From an uncultured Bacillota bacterium (GTDB taxonomy: Bacteria > Bacillota > Clostridia > UBA1381): a stretch of 5,320 nucleotides of DNA. The DNA lies in NCBI GenBank assembly GCA_949297205.1, contig CASFSH010000184.1:1-5320 (forward strand), given 5' to 3'. Of the stretch, positions 1 through 5,254 are shown piece after piece. Within the stretch, counting starts at the first letter, position 1; the number at the start of each line of letters is the position of its first letter. The translations under genes were made by a program, and so were the position numbers. Below the pieces are notes generated by a model that worked only from the letters and a program-made list of their open reading frames with translations, was not told the DNA's origin and did not search any database.

Positions 1-39
1 GTGCAAGGTTTTTTGCAAAAATGCACAAAACCCTTGCAC
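1..39. repeat. Hairpin-forming inverted repeat upstream of parA
   Basis: Positions 1-12 pair with 27-39: GTGCAAGG with CCTTGCAC, then TTTT with AAAA, with C31 as a single bulge. The loop is 13-26. No run of T follows on either strand, so it is not a standard intrinsic terminator. It may be the 3' end of an upstream gene outside the window or a dispersed intergenic repeat. The stem is seen directly; its role is unknown. Confidence 0.5.
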
Positions 40-42
40 CTA

Positions 43-94
43 AACAATTCTGAAACGCTTGTAAGCCGCCATGCGGCTGCGTTTCATAATTGTT
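43..94. repeat. Large two-part hairpin upstream of parA
   Basis: An outer 16-bp stem (43-58 with 79-94, one mismatch at position 50) encloses an inner 6-bp G/C-rich stem AGCCGC/GCGGCT (64-69 with 73-78) closed by a 3-nt loop. Five unpaired bases (59-63) lie on one side only. This is much stronger than expected by chance in A/T-rich sequence. There is no T-tract after it. It could be an imperfect terminator of the upstream transcript, an RNA element, or a REP-like palindrome. The compact G/C-rich apex in otherwise A/T-rich DNA favours a mobile or structural repeat over ordinary leader sequence, but this is inference. Confidence 0.6.
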
Positions 95-185
95 CAGCAG
101 TCATTAATATAATCTAAGGGTATATGTTTTTTGGGATTTTATTAAACATTTTAATCTTTTGGTGAAACTCTGAAAAACTAATGCC

Positions 186-240
186 GCCTGTGCAGGCTAT
201 AATCTGTCACAGGCTCTGCTCCTTGCAGGCAAAGCGGGAG
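186..240 (+). promoter_or_regulatory. Structured leader and possible -10 element before parA
   Basis: GCCTGTG (186-192) can pair with CACAGGC (208-214), and GCCTG (186-190) can alternatively pair with CAGGC (193-197). The heptamer TGCAGGC occurs at both 191-197 and 224-230. A perfect TATAAT lies at 198-203 within the loop, but I see no good -35 hexamer 16-18 bp upstream, so the promoter call is weak. It does not match a riboswitch consensus I recognise. If the promoter is real, transcription would start near 210, giving a leader of about 70 nt for parA. Confidence 0.25.
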
Positions 241-262
241 TATTGCTTCGATTTAAATATAT

Positions 263-271
263 AAGAAAGGA
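263..271 (+). promoter_or_regulatory. Ribosome binding site of parA
   Basis: The purine-rich AAGAAAGGA ends 7 nt before the ATG at 279. It decides that start over an in-frame TTG at 243, which would add 12 residues unlike any ParA N-terminus and has no such site before it. Confidence 0.75.
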
Positions 272-278
272 AATATTT

Positions 279-1046
279 ATGGGCAAAGTTATAGCGATAA
301 TAAATCAAAAAGGCGGTGTGGGCAAAACAACAACTGCTGTTAATTTATCAGCGTGCCTTGCATATAAGGGGAAAAAAGTGCTGATTGTGGACGCTGATGC
401 ACAGGGCAATGCAACAAGCGGACTGGGAATAGAAAAAAATGAAATTAATCTTTCTACATATGACTGTCTTGTAGATGATTTAAAAATTAATGAGGCAATA
501 ATCAGAACAAAATATAAAAATTTGTCAATTCTTCCGGCAAATCAAGAATTATCAGCGGCAGAAATTGAACTTGCCTACGAAGAAAAAAGAGAATTTTTTA
601 TAAAAAAAGCTCTGGAACATATTAAAGAACAGTATGATTTTATTATAATTGATTCTCCGCCTGCATTGGGATTGCTTACTATTAATATTATGACGGCAAG
701 TGACAGTGTTCTGATACCAATACAATGCGAATATTATGCACTTGAAGGTTTGGCTCAGCTTATTAATACTGTTAAAACAATAAAGAAATCTCTGAATAAA
801 AAACTTGATATAGAGGGTATTGTGGCAACCATGTATGATAAGAGAACAAATTTATCCGAACAGGTTTATAATGAAGTCAAAGAGCATTTCCCGGAAAAAA
901 CGTATGAGTCGATTATTCCGAGAAACATAAGGCTTTCGGAAGCTCCCAGTTTTGGTGAACCGATAATAAAATATGATATTACTTCTGCCGGCGCAGAGGC
1001 ATATTTTCAGCTGGCAAGAGAATTAGTTGAAAAAAACAGCAGATGA
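279..1046 (+). CDS. parA: Chromosome partitioning ATPase ParA (Soj)
   Basis: This is a Walker-type ATPase that dimerises with ATP, binds DNA non-specifically and acts with ParB in origin segregation. In Bacillus the homologue Soj also controls DnaA. The start at 279 gives 255 residues, close to Bacillus subtilis Soj. The deviant Walker A motif KGGVGKTT is at residues 11-18, with the signature lysine K11. The switch region DADAQGN is at 38-44, and Walker B in FIIIDSPPALG at 121-131. The C-terminal region with RNIRLSEAPSFG (about residues 217-228) is typical of chromosomal ParA and unlike MinD, since there is no amphipathic membrane-targeting tail. parB follows after 21 bp, almost certainly in the same operon. 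The usual rsmG/gidB neighbour is not visible upstream. All key residues are intact. Confidence 0.96.
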   Translation: MGKVIAIINQKGGVGKTTTAVNLSACLAYKGKKVLIVDADAQGNATSGLGIEKNEINLSTYDCLVDDLKINEAIIRTKYKNLSILPANQELSAAEIELAYEEKREFFIKKALEHIKEQYDFIIIDSPPALGLLTINIMTASDSVLIPIQCEYYALEGLAQLINTVKTIKKSLNKKLDIEGIVATMYDKRTNLSEQVYNEVKEHFPEKTYESIIPRNIRLSEAPSFGEPIIKYDITSAGAEAYFQLARELVEKNSR

Positions 1047-1067
1047 AAGGGAAAGAGGTGAAAGCAA

Positions 1068-1922
1068 ATGAAAAAAGGATTGGGTAAAGGACTTGGGACG
1101 TTGTTCAGCGAAGAAAATGAGCAAATTGATGAAAACAGTATAACCATGCTGAAAATAACACAGGTTGAACCTAATAAAAACCAACCGAGAAAAGATTTTG
1201 ATAAAGAAAAATTAGAAGCATTGGCAGAATCAATTAAAGAACATGGAATGATACAACCAATTATTGTAACAAAAAATGAAGATAACAGATATACAATCGT
1301 TGCCGGAGAAAGAAGATGGCGTGCTTCAAAATTGGCAGGGTTTACAGAGATTCCGTCAATAGTAAAAGAATATTCAAAAAGAACTGTTGCTGAAATAGCA
1401 CTTATTGAAAATTTGCAGAGAGAAGATCTTAATCCCATTGAAGAAGCTATGGCATATAAAGAACTTTGTGAAATTCACGGTCTTACTCAGGATCAGATAA
1501 GTCAGAAGGTAGGAAAAAGCAGAAGTGCCATTGCAAATGCAATGAGGTTGCTTTCTCTTGAAAATGAATTTCAGATGAAACTTGTTTCGGGTGAAATATC
1601 GGAAGGTCATGCCCGTGCTGTTTTATCTTTGGAAAGCTTTGAATTAAGAGAATTTTTGGTGAACCAGATAGTCAGTAACGGATTAAATGTAAGACAGGCC
1701 GAATTGCTTGCAAAACAATTGCAAAAGAGTGTAAATAAAAAAAGTGAGCCCAAAGTTAAAAATGATGTATACAGTATTGAATTGCAAAGGATTCAGGAAA
1801 GGTTATCAACAAATTTGGGTACAAAGGTCACAATTTCCAATGGCGGGAAAAAAGGAAAGATAGAAATTGAATATTACGGCAATGAGGATTTGGAAAGACT
1901 TTTGAATATACTAAAAATATAA
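1068..1922 (+). CDS. parB: Chromosome partitioning protein ParB (Spo0J)
   Basis: This CTP-dependent clamp protein loads on parS sites, spreads along DNA, stimulates ParA and recruits SMC. It is 284 residues long, normal for the family. The N-terminal KKGLGKGLGTLF (residues 2-13) is the ParA-interacting segment typical of Spo0J. The ParB/Srx CTP-binding domain follows, with QPIIV (63-67), GERRWRA (80-86) and ENLQREDLNPIEEA (114-127). The helix-turn-helix is at about 139-162 (LTQDQISQKVGKSRSAIANAMRLL region), the linker helices at about 163-222, and the C-terminal dimerisation domain at about 240-284. The start is set by AGAGGTGA at 1054-1061, 6 nt before the ATG. It is the second gene of the parAB operon. 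I could find no canonical parS (TGTTTCACGTGAAACA) in this window, so its targets lie elsewhere. Confidence 0.96.
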   Translation: MKKGLGKGLGTLFSEENEQIDENSITMLKITQVEPNKNQPRKDFDKEKLEALAESIKEHGMIQPIIVTKNEDNRYTIVAGERRWRASKLAGFTEIPSIVKEYSKRTVAEIALIENLQREDLNPIEEAMAYKELCEIHGLTQDQISQKVGKSRSAIANAMRLLSLENEFQMKLVSGEISEGHARAVLSLESFELREFLVNQIVSNGLNVRQAELLAKQLQKSVNKKSEPKVKNDVYSIELQRIQERLSTNLGTKVTISNGGKKGKIEIEYYGNEDLERLLNILKI

Positions 1923-2110
1923 ATATTAAATGAAAATACAATATTAACAAAATTACATATAAACAAAGATAAAATTACAAAAAACGACAGAAAAAATGAA
2001 GCTCAAAATTTACATATAAGGCTTTAAAATAAAATCGGCGTATGATTTCTTGAAAAAAGCATAAAAATTTATACAAGGCGATTTTGGGCTTATAACACAA
2101 ATGTAATAAA
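1923..2110 (+). other. A/T-rich intergenic gap between parB and the membrane protein gene
   Basis: No gene and no convincing terminator with a T-tract follows parB here. AAAATCG (2031-2037) and CGATTTT (2079-2085) form a 7-bp inverted repeat around a 41-nt A/T-rich loop. TTGAAA at 2050-2055 could be a -35 element, but no good -10 lies 16-18 bp downstream. The decamer TTACATATAA occurs twice (1953-1962 and 2010-2019). A promoter for the next gene is likely somewhere here, but I cannot place it. Confidence 0.4.
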
Positions 2111-2119
2111 AGGTGGTGA
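2111..2119 (+). promoter_or_regulatory. Ribosome binding site of the coiled-coil membrane protein
   Basis: AGGTGGTGA is one base from the ideal AGGAGGTGA. Because the in-frame GTGs at 2113 and 2116 lie inside this site, they are unlikely starts. The ATGs at 2122 (5-nt spacing) and 2125 (8-nt spacing) are the real candidates. Confidence 0.65.
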
Positions 2120-2121
2120 AA

Positions 2122-2571
2122 ATGATGGCAGAAAAATCAGAAAATAAATCCTTATATCTGTACACGGCATTAATTTTTATTGTTGCCATATTAATGATAG
2201 TAATATCTTTTTTCAGTCAGATAAATTTGGACAAGCAGCATAATGAAGTTACGGGAGATGATTCAACCGGAAATTCCATTACTGAAAGAGCAGCACAGCT
2301 GAGTGATGAGAATATGATTCTTTTGGAAACAAATAAATCACTTAACGAACAGAATTCAGATCTTACATCAAAAAACTGGGAATTGAGTGAACAGATTTCC
2401 GATTTGGAGAAAAAGCTTGAAAATGCAAATATACTTTGTGAAGCGTTAAATGAGTATGAAAACGGAAATACGGAAAAAGCAAACGAATATTTTGCAGAAC
2501 TTGATCCTGTACTGTTTACACAGGAACAGCAAAAGGTATATAATAGCTTGCAAGAAAAATTGGTAAAATAA
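2122..2571 (+). CDS. Single-pass membrane protein with coiled coil and TPR-like tail, function unknown
   Basis: I do not recognise this 149-residue protein. A short N-terminus with mixed charges (residues 1-10) is followed by one strongly hydrophobic segment at about 11-31, best read as a transmembrane anchor or uncleaved signal anchor. A polar linker (about 32-52) precedes a heptad-like, Glu/Asn/Lys-rich stretch at about 53-110 that looks like a coiled coil. The last 40 residues contain ALNEYENGNTEKANEYFAEL (108-127), whose Ala, Tyr, Gly, Ala and Phe spacing resembles one TPR repeat. The start could also be ATG 2125. It ends 19 bp before serS, so the two are probably co-transcribed. Clostridia often carry a small coiled-coil protein of another family (DUF4446) beside parB; I see no DUF4446-like motif here, so any equivalence would be speculation. 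No catalytic motif is visible, which suggests a scaffold or adaptor role (inference). Confidence 0.8.
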   Translation: MMAEKSENKSLYLYTALIFIVAILMIVISFFSQINLDKQHNEVTGDDSTGNSITERAAQLSDENMILLETNKSLNEQNSDLTSKNWELSEQISDLEKKLENANILCEALNEYENGNTEKANEYFAELDPVLFTQEQQKVYNSLQEKLVK

Positions 2572-2577
2572 AAAATT

Positions 2578-2582
2578 GGAGG
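2578..2582 (+). promoter_or_regulatory. Ribosome binding site of serS
   Basis: GGAGG lies 8 nt before the ATG at 2591. A TTG at 2576 in the same frame overlaps this site and would add five residues, so it is rejected as the start. Confidence 0.85.
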
Positions 2583-2590
2583 ATATACAA

Positions 2591-3865
2591 ATGTTAGACA
2601 TTAAAATTTTGAGAAATGACCCTGATAGAATAAGAACTGCATTAAAAAACAGAAACAATGATCTGGATATTACTCCTGCCATAGAGCTGGATTTAAAAAG
2701 AAGAGCATTATTGGCAGATGCAGAACAGAAAAAAGCAAAACAAAATGAAATTACAAAGCAAATTCCTGCCATGAAAAAGGCTGGTGAAAATACCGACGCT
2801 ATTTTTGCGGAAATGAGAGAATTGTCCGACGAAATAAAGGAAGATGATACAAAAATAAATGAAATAGATGAAGAGTTAAGAAATTTCATGCTCAGAATTC
2901 CTAACATTCCGAATGATGAAGTACCTGTCGGAAAAGACGATACTGAAAATGTCGAAATAAGAAAATACTCAACACCAAGACAGTTTGATTTTGAACCAAA
3001 AGCGCATTGGGATATAGGTGCAGACCTTGACATACTTGATTTTGACAGAGGAGCAAAGATTGCAGGATCACGTTTTACAGTATATAAAGGACTTGGAGCA
3101 AGACTTGAAAGAGCAGTAATTCAGTTTTTCCTGAACACACATACAGAGGAGTCGGGATACACAGAAATATTCCCGCCTTATATGGTTAACCGTGCTTCAA
3201 TGACAGGAACGGGACAGCTGCCGAAATTTGAAGAAGATGCCTTTAAAGTTGCAAATAACGGATATTTTCTTATTCCAACAGCAGAAGTGCCGGTAACAAA
3301 TCTGCATAGAGATGAAATTTTGGACGGATCAAAGCTTCCTATTAAATATTGTGCATATTCGGCTTGCTTCAGAGCTGAAGCAGGTTCGGCAGGACGTGAT
3401 ACAAGAGGTCTGATAAGACAGCATCAGTTTAATAAGGTTGAATTGGTTAAATTTGCAGACCCGGAAAAAAGTTATGAAGAACTTGAAAAGCTGACCAATG
3501 ATGCAGAAAAGCTGCTTCAGAAGCTTGGAATAGCATACAGAGTAGTATGTCTTTCAACAGGCGACCTCGGATTTTCTTCGGCAAAGACGTATGATATTGA
3601 GGTATGGATGCCAAGCTATAACAGATACGTGGAAATTTCCTCATGTTCAAATTTTGAAGATTATCAGGCAAGACGTGCCAATATCAGATTTAAAAGAGAT
3701 GTTAAGGATAAGGCGCAGTATGTTCATACATTGAACGGTTCAGGTCTTGCAGTGGGCAGAACTGTTGCCGCAATACTTGAAAATTATCAGAATGCAGACG
3801 GAACCGTTACAGTTCCGGAGGTTTTAAGACCATATATGAATACCGATGTAATCGGAAAGAAATGA
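2591..3865 (+). CDS. serS: Seryl-tRNA synthetase
   Basis: This cytoplasmic class II synthetase activates serine with ATP and charges tRNA-Ser (and tRNA-Sec where present). At 424 residues it has the normal bacterial length. The N-terminal tRNA-binding helical hairpin covers about residues 1-110 and starts with the typical MLDIKILRNDPD. The catalytic core follows, with the serine-binding TAEVP (230-234), motif 2 in FRAEAGSAGRDTRGL (260-274), EISSCSNFEDYQARR (348-362), and motif 3 in NGSGLAVGRT (382-391). All signature residues are present. It lies 19 bp after the membrane protein gene. I see no T-box leader in front of it, although T-boxes often control serS in Firmicutes. Expression therefore probably depends on an upstream promoter. 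A hairpin terminator lies about 100-160 bp past the stop. Confidence 0.97.
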   Translation: MLDIKILRNDPDRIRTALKNRNNDLDITPAIELDLKRRALLADAEQKKAKQNEITKQIPAMKKAGENTDAIFAEMRELSDEIKEDDTKINEIDEELRNFMLRIPNIPNDEVPVGKDDTENVEIRKYSTPRQFDFEPKAHWDIGADLDILDFDRGAKIAGSRFTVYKGLGARLERAVIQFFLNTHTEESGYTEIFPPYMVNRASMTGTGQLPKFEEDAFKVANNGYFLIPTAEVPVTNLHRDEILDGSKLPIKYCAYSACFRAEAGSAGRDTRGLIRQHQFNKVELVKFADPEKSYEELEKLTNDAEKLLQKLGIAYRVVCLSTGDLGFSSAKTYDIEVWMPSYNRYVEISSCSNFEDYQARRANIRFKRDVKDKAQYVHTLNGSGLAVGRTVAAILENYQNADGTVTVPEVLRPYMNTDVIGKK

Positions 3866-3875
3866 TATTACCTAA

Positions 3876-3959
3876 ACACAGATGTTCTCTGCCTCATAAG
3901 GTGGGGAGGGGGATATAAGCTTTTGCCGAAGCCATCGGGAGAGCTGGTGTGATGAAAAT
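3876..3959 (+). ncRNA. Possible structured RNA or structured serS 3' UTR
   Basis: Two hairpins are visible. The first pairs 3885-3894 with 3899-3908, with a CATA loop and several G-T pairs. The second pairs AGCTTTTGCCGA (3918-3929) with TCGGGAGAGCT (3935-3945), with a 5-nt loop and one bulged G. ACAC (3876-3879) can pair with GTGT (3947-3950), closing a three-way-junction-like fold. The stretch is far more G-rich than the surrounding DNA (a run of GGGGAGGGGG lies at 3903-3912) and is followed immediately by a strong terminator. I checked it against the 6S, SRP, tmRNA, T-box and common riboswitch signatures that I know and found no match. It may be a stand-alone small RNA, a riboswitch-like element or just the serS 3' end. 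Confidence 0.4.
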
Positions 3960-4030
3960 AACAGACCGGCATATTGTAGAGTTTGCCATTTTAAAAAGGA
4001 AAATAATCTGCAATTTGCCGGTCTGTTTTT
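3960..4030 (+). terminator. Long-stem intrinsic terminator after serS
   Basis: A perfect 12-bp stem (3960-3971 with 4016-4027) is extended, after one T-T mismatch, by another 8 bp (3973-3980 with 4007-4014, one G-T pair). A further A/T stem is possible near the tip. A run of five T (4026-4030) follows the G/C-rich base. This should end transcripts coming from serS or from the structured element just upstream. The stem is longer than a usual terminator, so it could also be the 3' domain of a small RNA. Confidence 0.85.
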
Positions 4031-4101
4031 AAATGAAAATATGGAATAAATTGATAGAAAAATAATTATGTAAATTGGTGTTATGTAAACCTAAAAATAT
4101 A
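4031..4101. other. A/T-rich stretch between terminator and DnaA boxes, possible unwinding region
   Basis: No gene is visible. The sequence is strongly A/T-rich and carries TTATGTAAA twice, 15 bp apart (4066-4074 and 4081-4089). It borders the DnaA-box cluster, so it is one of two candidate duplex-unwinding regions; the other is about 4205-4280. This role is inferred from position and base composition only. Confidence 0.3.
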
Positions 4102-4169
4102 TTATGCACGGTGTTGAAAAACGGTTATTCACATCAAAAAAGGCTTTGTTAACAAAAAAATTTGATTAG

Positions 4170-4198
4170 TTATCCACTTATCCACAGAGTTATCCACA
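4170..4198 (+). repeat. Tight array of three DnaA boxes
   Basis: Three same-direction boxes start at 4170, 4178 and 4190. The first has one mismatch and overlaps the second by one base. The second and third are perfect TTATCCACA and are 12 bp apart from start to start. Closely packed same-direction boxes are typical of sites where DnaA begins to form a filament. Confidence 0.8.
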
Positions 4199-4216
4199 GT
4201 ATGAGGACTTTATAAA

Positions 4217-4329
4217 TGTGGTATAAAACCTTGATTTGTGGTATAACAGGTTGGTTTACATATAATTTTAACCTATTTTTGCGTGTTTTTGCATACTTAT
4301 CCACACCTATATGTGGATAAGTGGTATAA
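4217..4329 (+). repeat. Three copies of (T/A)GTGGTATAA, DnaA-box-like with one extra base
   Basis: TGTGGTATAA occurs at 4217-4226 and 4237-4246, exactly 20 bp apart, and AGTGGTATAA at 4320-4329 abutting a true box. Each equals an inverted DnaA box TGTGGATAA with one T inserted. The same string also contains TGGTATAA(A/C), which resembles an extended -10 promoter, but no -35 is found at the right distance for any copy. Confidence 0.6.
4295..4322. repeat. Inverted DnaA-box pair, 11-bp arms
   Basis: ACTTATCCACA (4295-4305) and TGTGGATAAGT (4312-4322) are perfect inverted repeats around the 6-bp spacer CCTATA. Each arm holds a perfect TTATCCACA. The arms match beyond the 9-bp box, so the palindrome is larger than the DnaA consensus requires. 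Confidence 0.85.
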
Positions 4330-4363
4330 CCTTATAAAATACATTGCAAACAAGCCATTTTCT

Positions 4364-4392
4364 TTGAGGAAAATAAAAACAGAAATTATAAA
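4364..4392 (+). promoter_or_regulatory. Predicted sigma-A promoter of trmK
   Basis: TTGAGG (4364-4369) and TATAAA (4387-4392) are separated by 17 bp, matching 4/6 and 5/6 of the consensus. The start point would fall near 4399, inside the DnaA box at 4397-4405, which puts the promoter in a position to be repressed by DnaA. The trmK leader would be about 85 nt. This is inferred from motifs only. Confidence 0.5.
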
Positions 4393-4483
4393 CAGATGTG
4401 GATAAGTGGAAAAATATGACATAATTTTATAGGCAAACAAATTAACAGTAAAAATTTCAACATTACAGGATTGGAGTAAATTT

Positions 4484-5188
4484 ATGATAACTGCAAGGTT
4501 ACAGGCAATTATGGATATGGTTGATACGTCTTCCGTTGCCGATATAGGAACCGACCATGCGTATATTCCCATAAAATTAGCACAGGAAAACAGAATCAAT
4601 AAGGCGGTGGCAAGCGATAAAAATAATGGACCTATTGAGATAGCAAGGGGTAATGTAAAAAAATACGGTTTGGAAAAAATAATTGAATTAAGATGTGCAG
4701 ACGGCCTTTCAGCGATTGAGGCGGGGGAAACGGATACAATAATAATAGCAGGAATGGGCGGAAATCTGATAGGGGATATATTGGAAAGAGATTTAAACAA
4801 AGCAAAAAAATCAAAATTGATATTACAGCCCATGAATGCACAGTATGAACTGAGAAAAAGGCTTTTGCAGATGGGGTTTAAAATCATAAGGGAAAATCTG
4901 GCAAAAGAAGGATTTAAAATATACAATATTATTATGGCGGAAGAAGGCTTTGATGACAGTAAAAAAGAGGAGGCGGAATTTCATATTCCGCAGGAATTGC
5001 TTGAGCATAAGCTTGCCGGGGCATTAATTGAAAAAAAGAAAAGAGAATTTACAAAAATATATTTGGGACTTAAAAATTCGCAGGAAAAAAATCAGGAGGA
5101 TGAACGTATAATAAACTATTGTGAATATATGCTTTTAAAAATCGGCGATATGGAGAAAATATATAAAGAAAATAATGGGAATAAATAA
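4484..5188 (+). CDS. trmK: tRNA (adenine(22)-N1)-methyltransferase TrmK
   Basis: This is an S-adenosylmethionine-dependent enzyme that methylates N1 of adenine 22 in the D-loop region of tRNAs (Bacillus subtilis YqfN/TrmK family). The 234-residue length fits the family. The Rossmann-fold methyltransferase domain carries the SAM-binding motif ADIGTDHAYIP (residues 19-29), the second strand region ASDKNNGPIEIARGN (43-57), and the family-specific IIIAGMGG (86-93) and LILQPM (112-117). The region from about 165 to the end is Glu/Lys-rich and helical, like the C-terminal coiled-coil domain of TrmK. The start follows GGAG (4473-4476) by 7 nt. TrmK usually sits between sigA/rpoD and a Nif3-like gene; here it stands alone beside the DnaA-box cluster, which is unusual. 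Hairpins follow its stop. Confidence 0.93.
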   Translation: MITARLQAIMDMVDTSSVADIGTDHAYIPIKLAQENRINKAVASDKNNGPIEIARGNVKKYGLEKIIELRCADGLSAIEAGETDTIIIAGMGGNLIGDILERDLNKAKKSKLILQPMNAQYELRKRLLQMGFKIIRENLAKEGFKIYNIIMAEEGFDDSKKEEAEFHIPQELLEHKLAGALIEKKKREFTKIYLGLKNSQEKNQEDERIINYCEYMLLKIGDMEKIYKENNGNK

Positions 5189-5200
5189 TGCTCACTGAAT

Positions 5201-5223
5201 AAATGCGATTTTCAATCGCATTT
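5201..5223 (+). terminator. Hairpin after trmK, possible terminator
   Basis: A perfect 10-bp stem AAATGCGATT/AATCGCATTT (5201-5210 with 5214-5223) closes a 3-nt loop TTC, 12 bp past the trmK stop. Only the three T of the stem itself follow on the + strand, so the T-tract is poor. The position argues for a terminator; the tail argues against an efficient one. Confidence 0.45.
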
Positions 5224-5254
5224 AAAAAAATTATGACTATTGTCAAAATTTTTC

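Larger units (their letters stand above)
4102..4405. other. oriC: DnaA-box cluster, candidate replication origin (oriC)
   Basis: Perfect matches to TTATNCACA occur at 4125-4133 (TTATTCACA, +), 4178-4186 (+), 4190-4198 (+), 4297-4305 (+), 4312-4320 (-) and 4397-4405 (-). Five of these are the high-affinity form TTATCCACA. One-mismatch boxes lie at 4102-4110 (TTATGCACG) and 4170-4178 (TTATCCACT, sharing one base with the next box). Between the box groups lies A/T-rich DNA (about 4205-4280). Six perfect boxes within 300 non-coding bp, about 2.2 kb from parB, strongly suggest an origin or an origin sub-region. In most Firmicutes oriC adjoins dnaA, which is not in this window. A DnaA-titration or regulatory cluster is the main alternative. 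Confidence 0.7.

Noticed and set aside
1..117. Open + frame running from the window edge to a TAA at 115-117, as the end of an upstream gene
   Set aside because: It spans two strong palindromes and the peptide looks like no known C-terminus, including RsmG, so I could not support it as coding.
159..168. GGTGAAAC as a parS half-site
   Set aside because: Only one half resembles parS (CGTGAAACA); the other half is absent, so there is no palindrome.
1007..1610. Open frames on the minus strand opposite the start and middle of parB (143 and 78 codons)
   Set aside because: They lie entirely opposite strongly recognised parA/parB coding sequence, are Ser/Phe-rich as expected of antisense frames in A/T-rich genes, and show no recognisable domain.
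2572..2590. T-box or other leader regulating serS
   Set aside because: Only 19 bp separate serS from the preceding gene, and no T-box motifs are present there.
2950..2956. TGTCGAA, an exact Spo0A box
   Set aside because: It is a 7-mer inside serS coding sequence, far from any promoter, and is expected by chance.
2446..3033. 195-codon minus-strand open frame across the membrane protein gene and serS
   Set aside because: It is antisense to conserved serS sequence, with low-complexity Ser/Phe composition. Its hydrophobic look comes from the complement of Lys/Glu-rich codons.
3952..4032. 26-codon open frame (MKITDRHIV...) with a GGGAG upstream
   Set aside because: It lies almost wholly inside the terminator stem, and its stop comes from the T-tract end. 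This is better explained by RNA structure than by coding.
1953..4265. TTACATATAA occurring three times (1953, 2010, 4256)
   Set aside because: An A/T-only-like decamer is likely to recur by chance in such A/T-rich gaps, and the copies share no flanking sequence or regular spacing.
4297..4926. 209-codon minus-strand open frame across the DnaA boxes and the trmK 5' half
   Set aside because: It overlaps the intact TrmK catalytic domain and the DnaA-box cluster, and its translation matches nothing I recognise.
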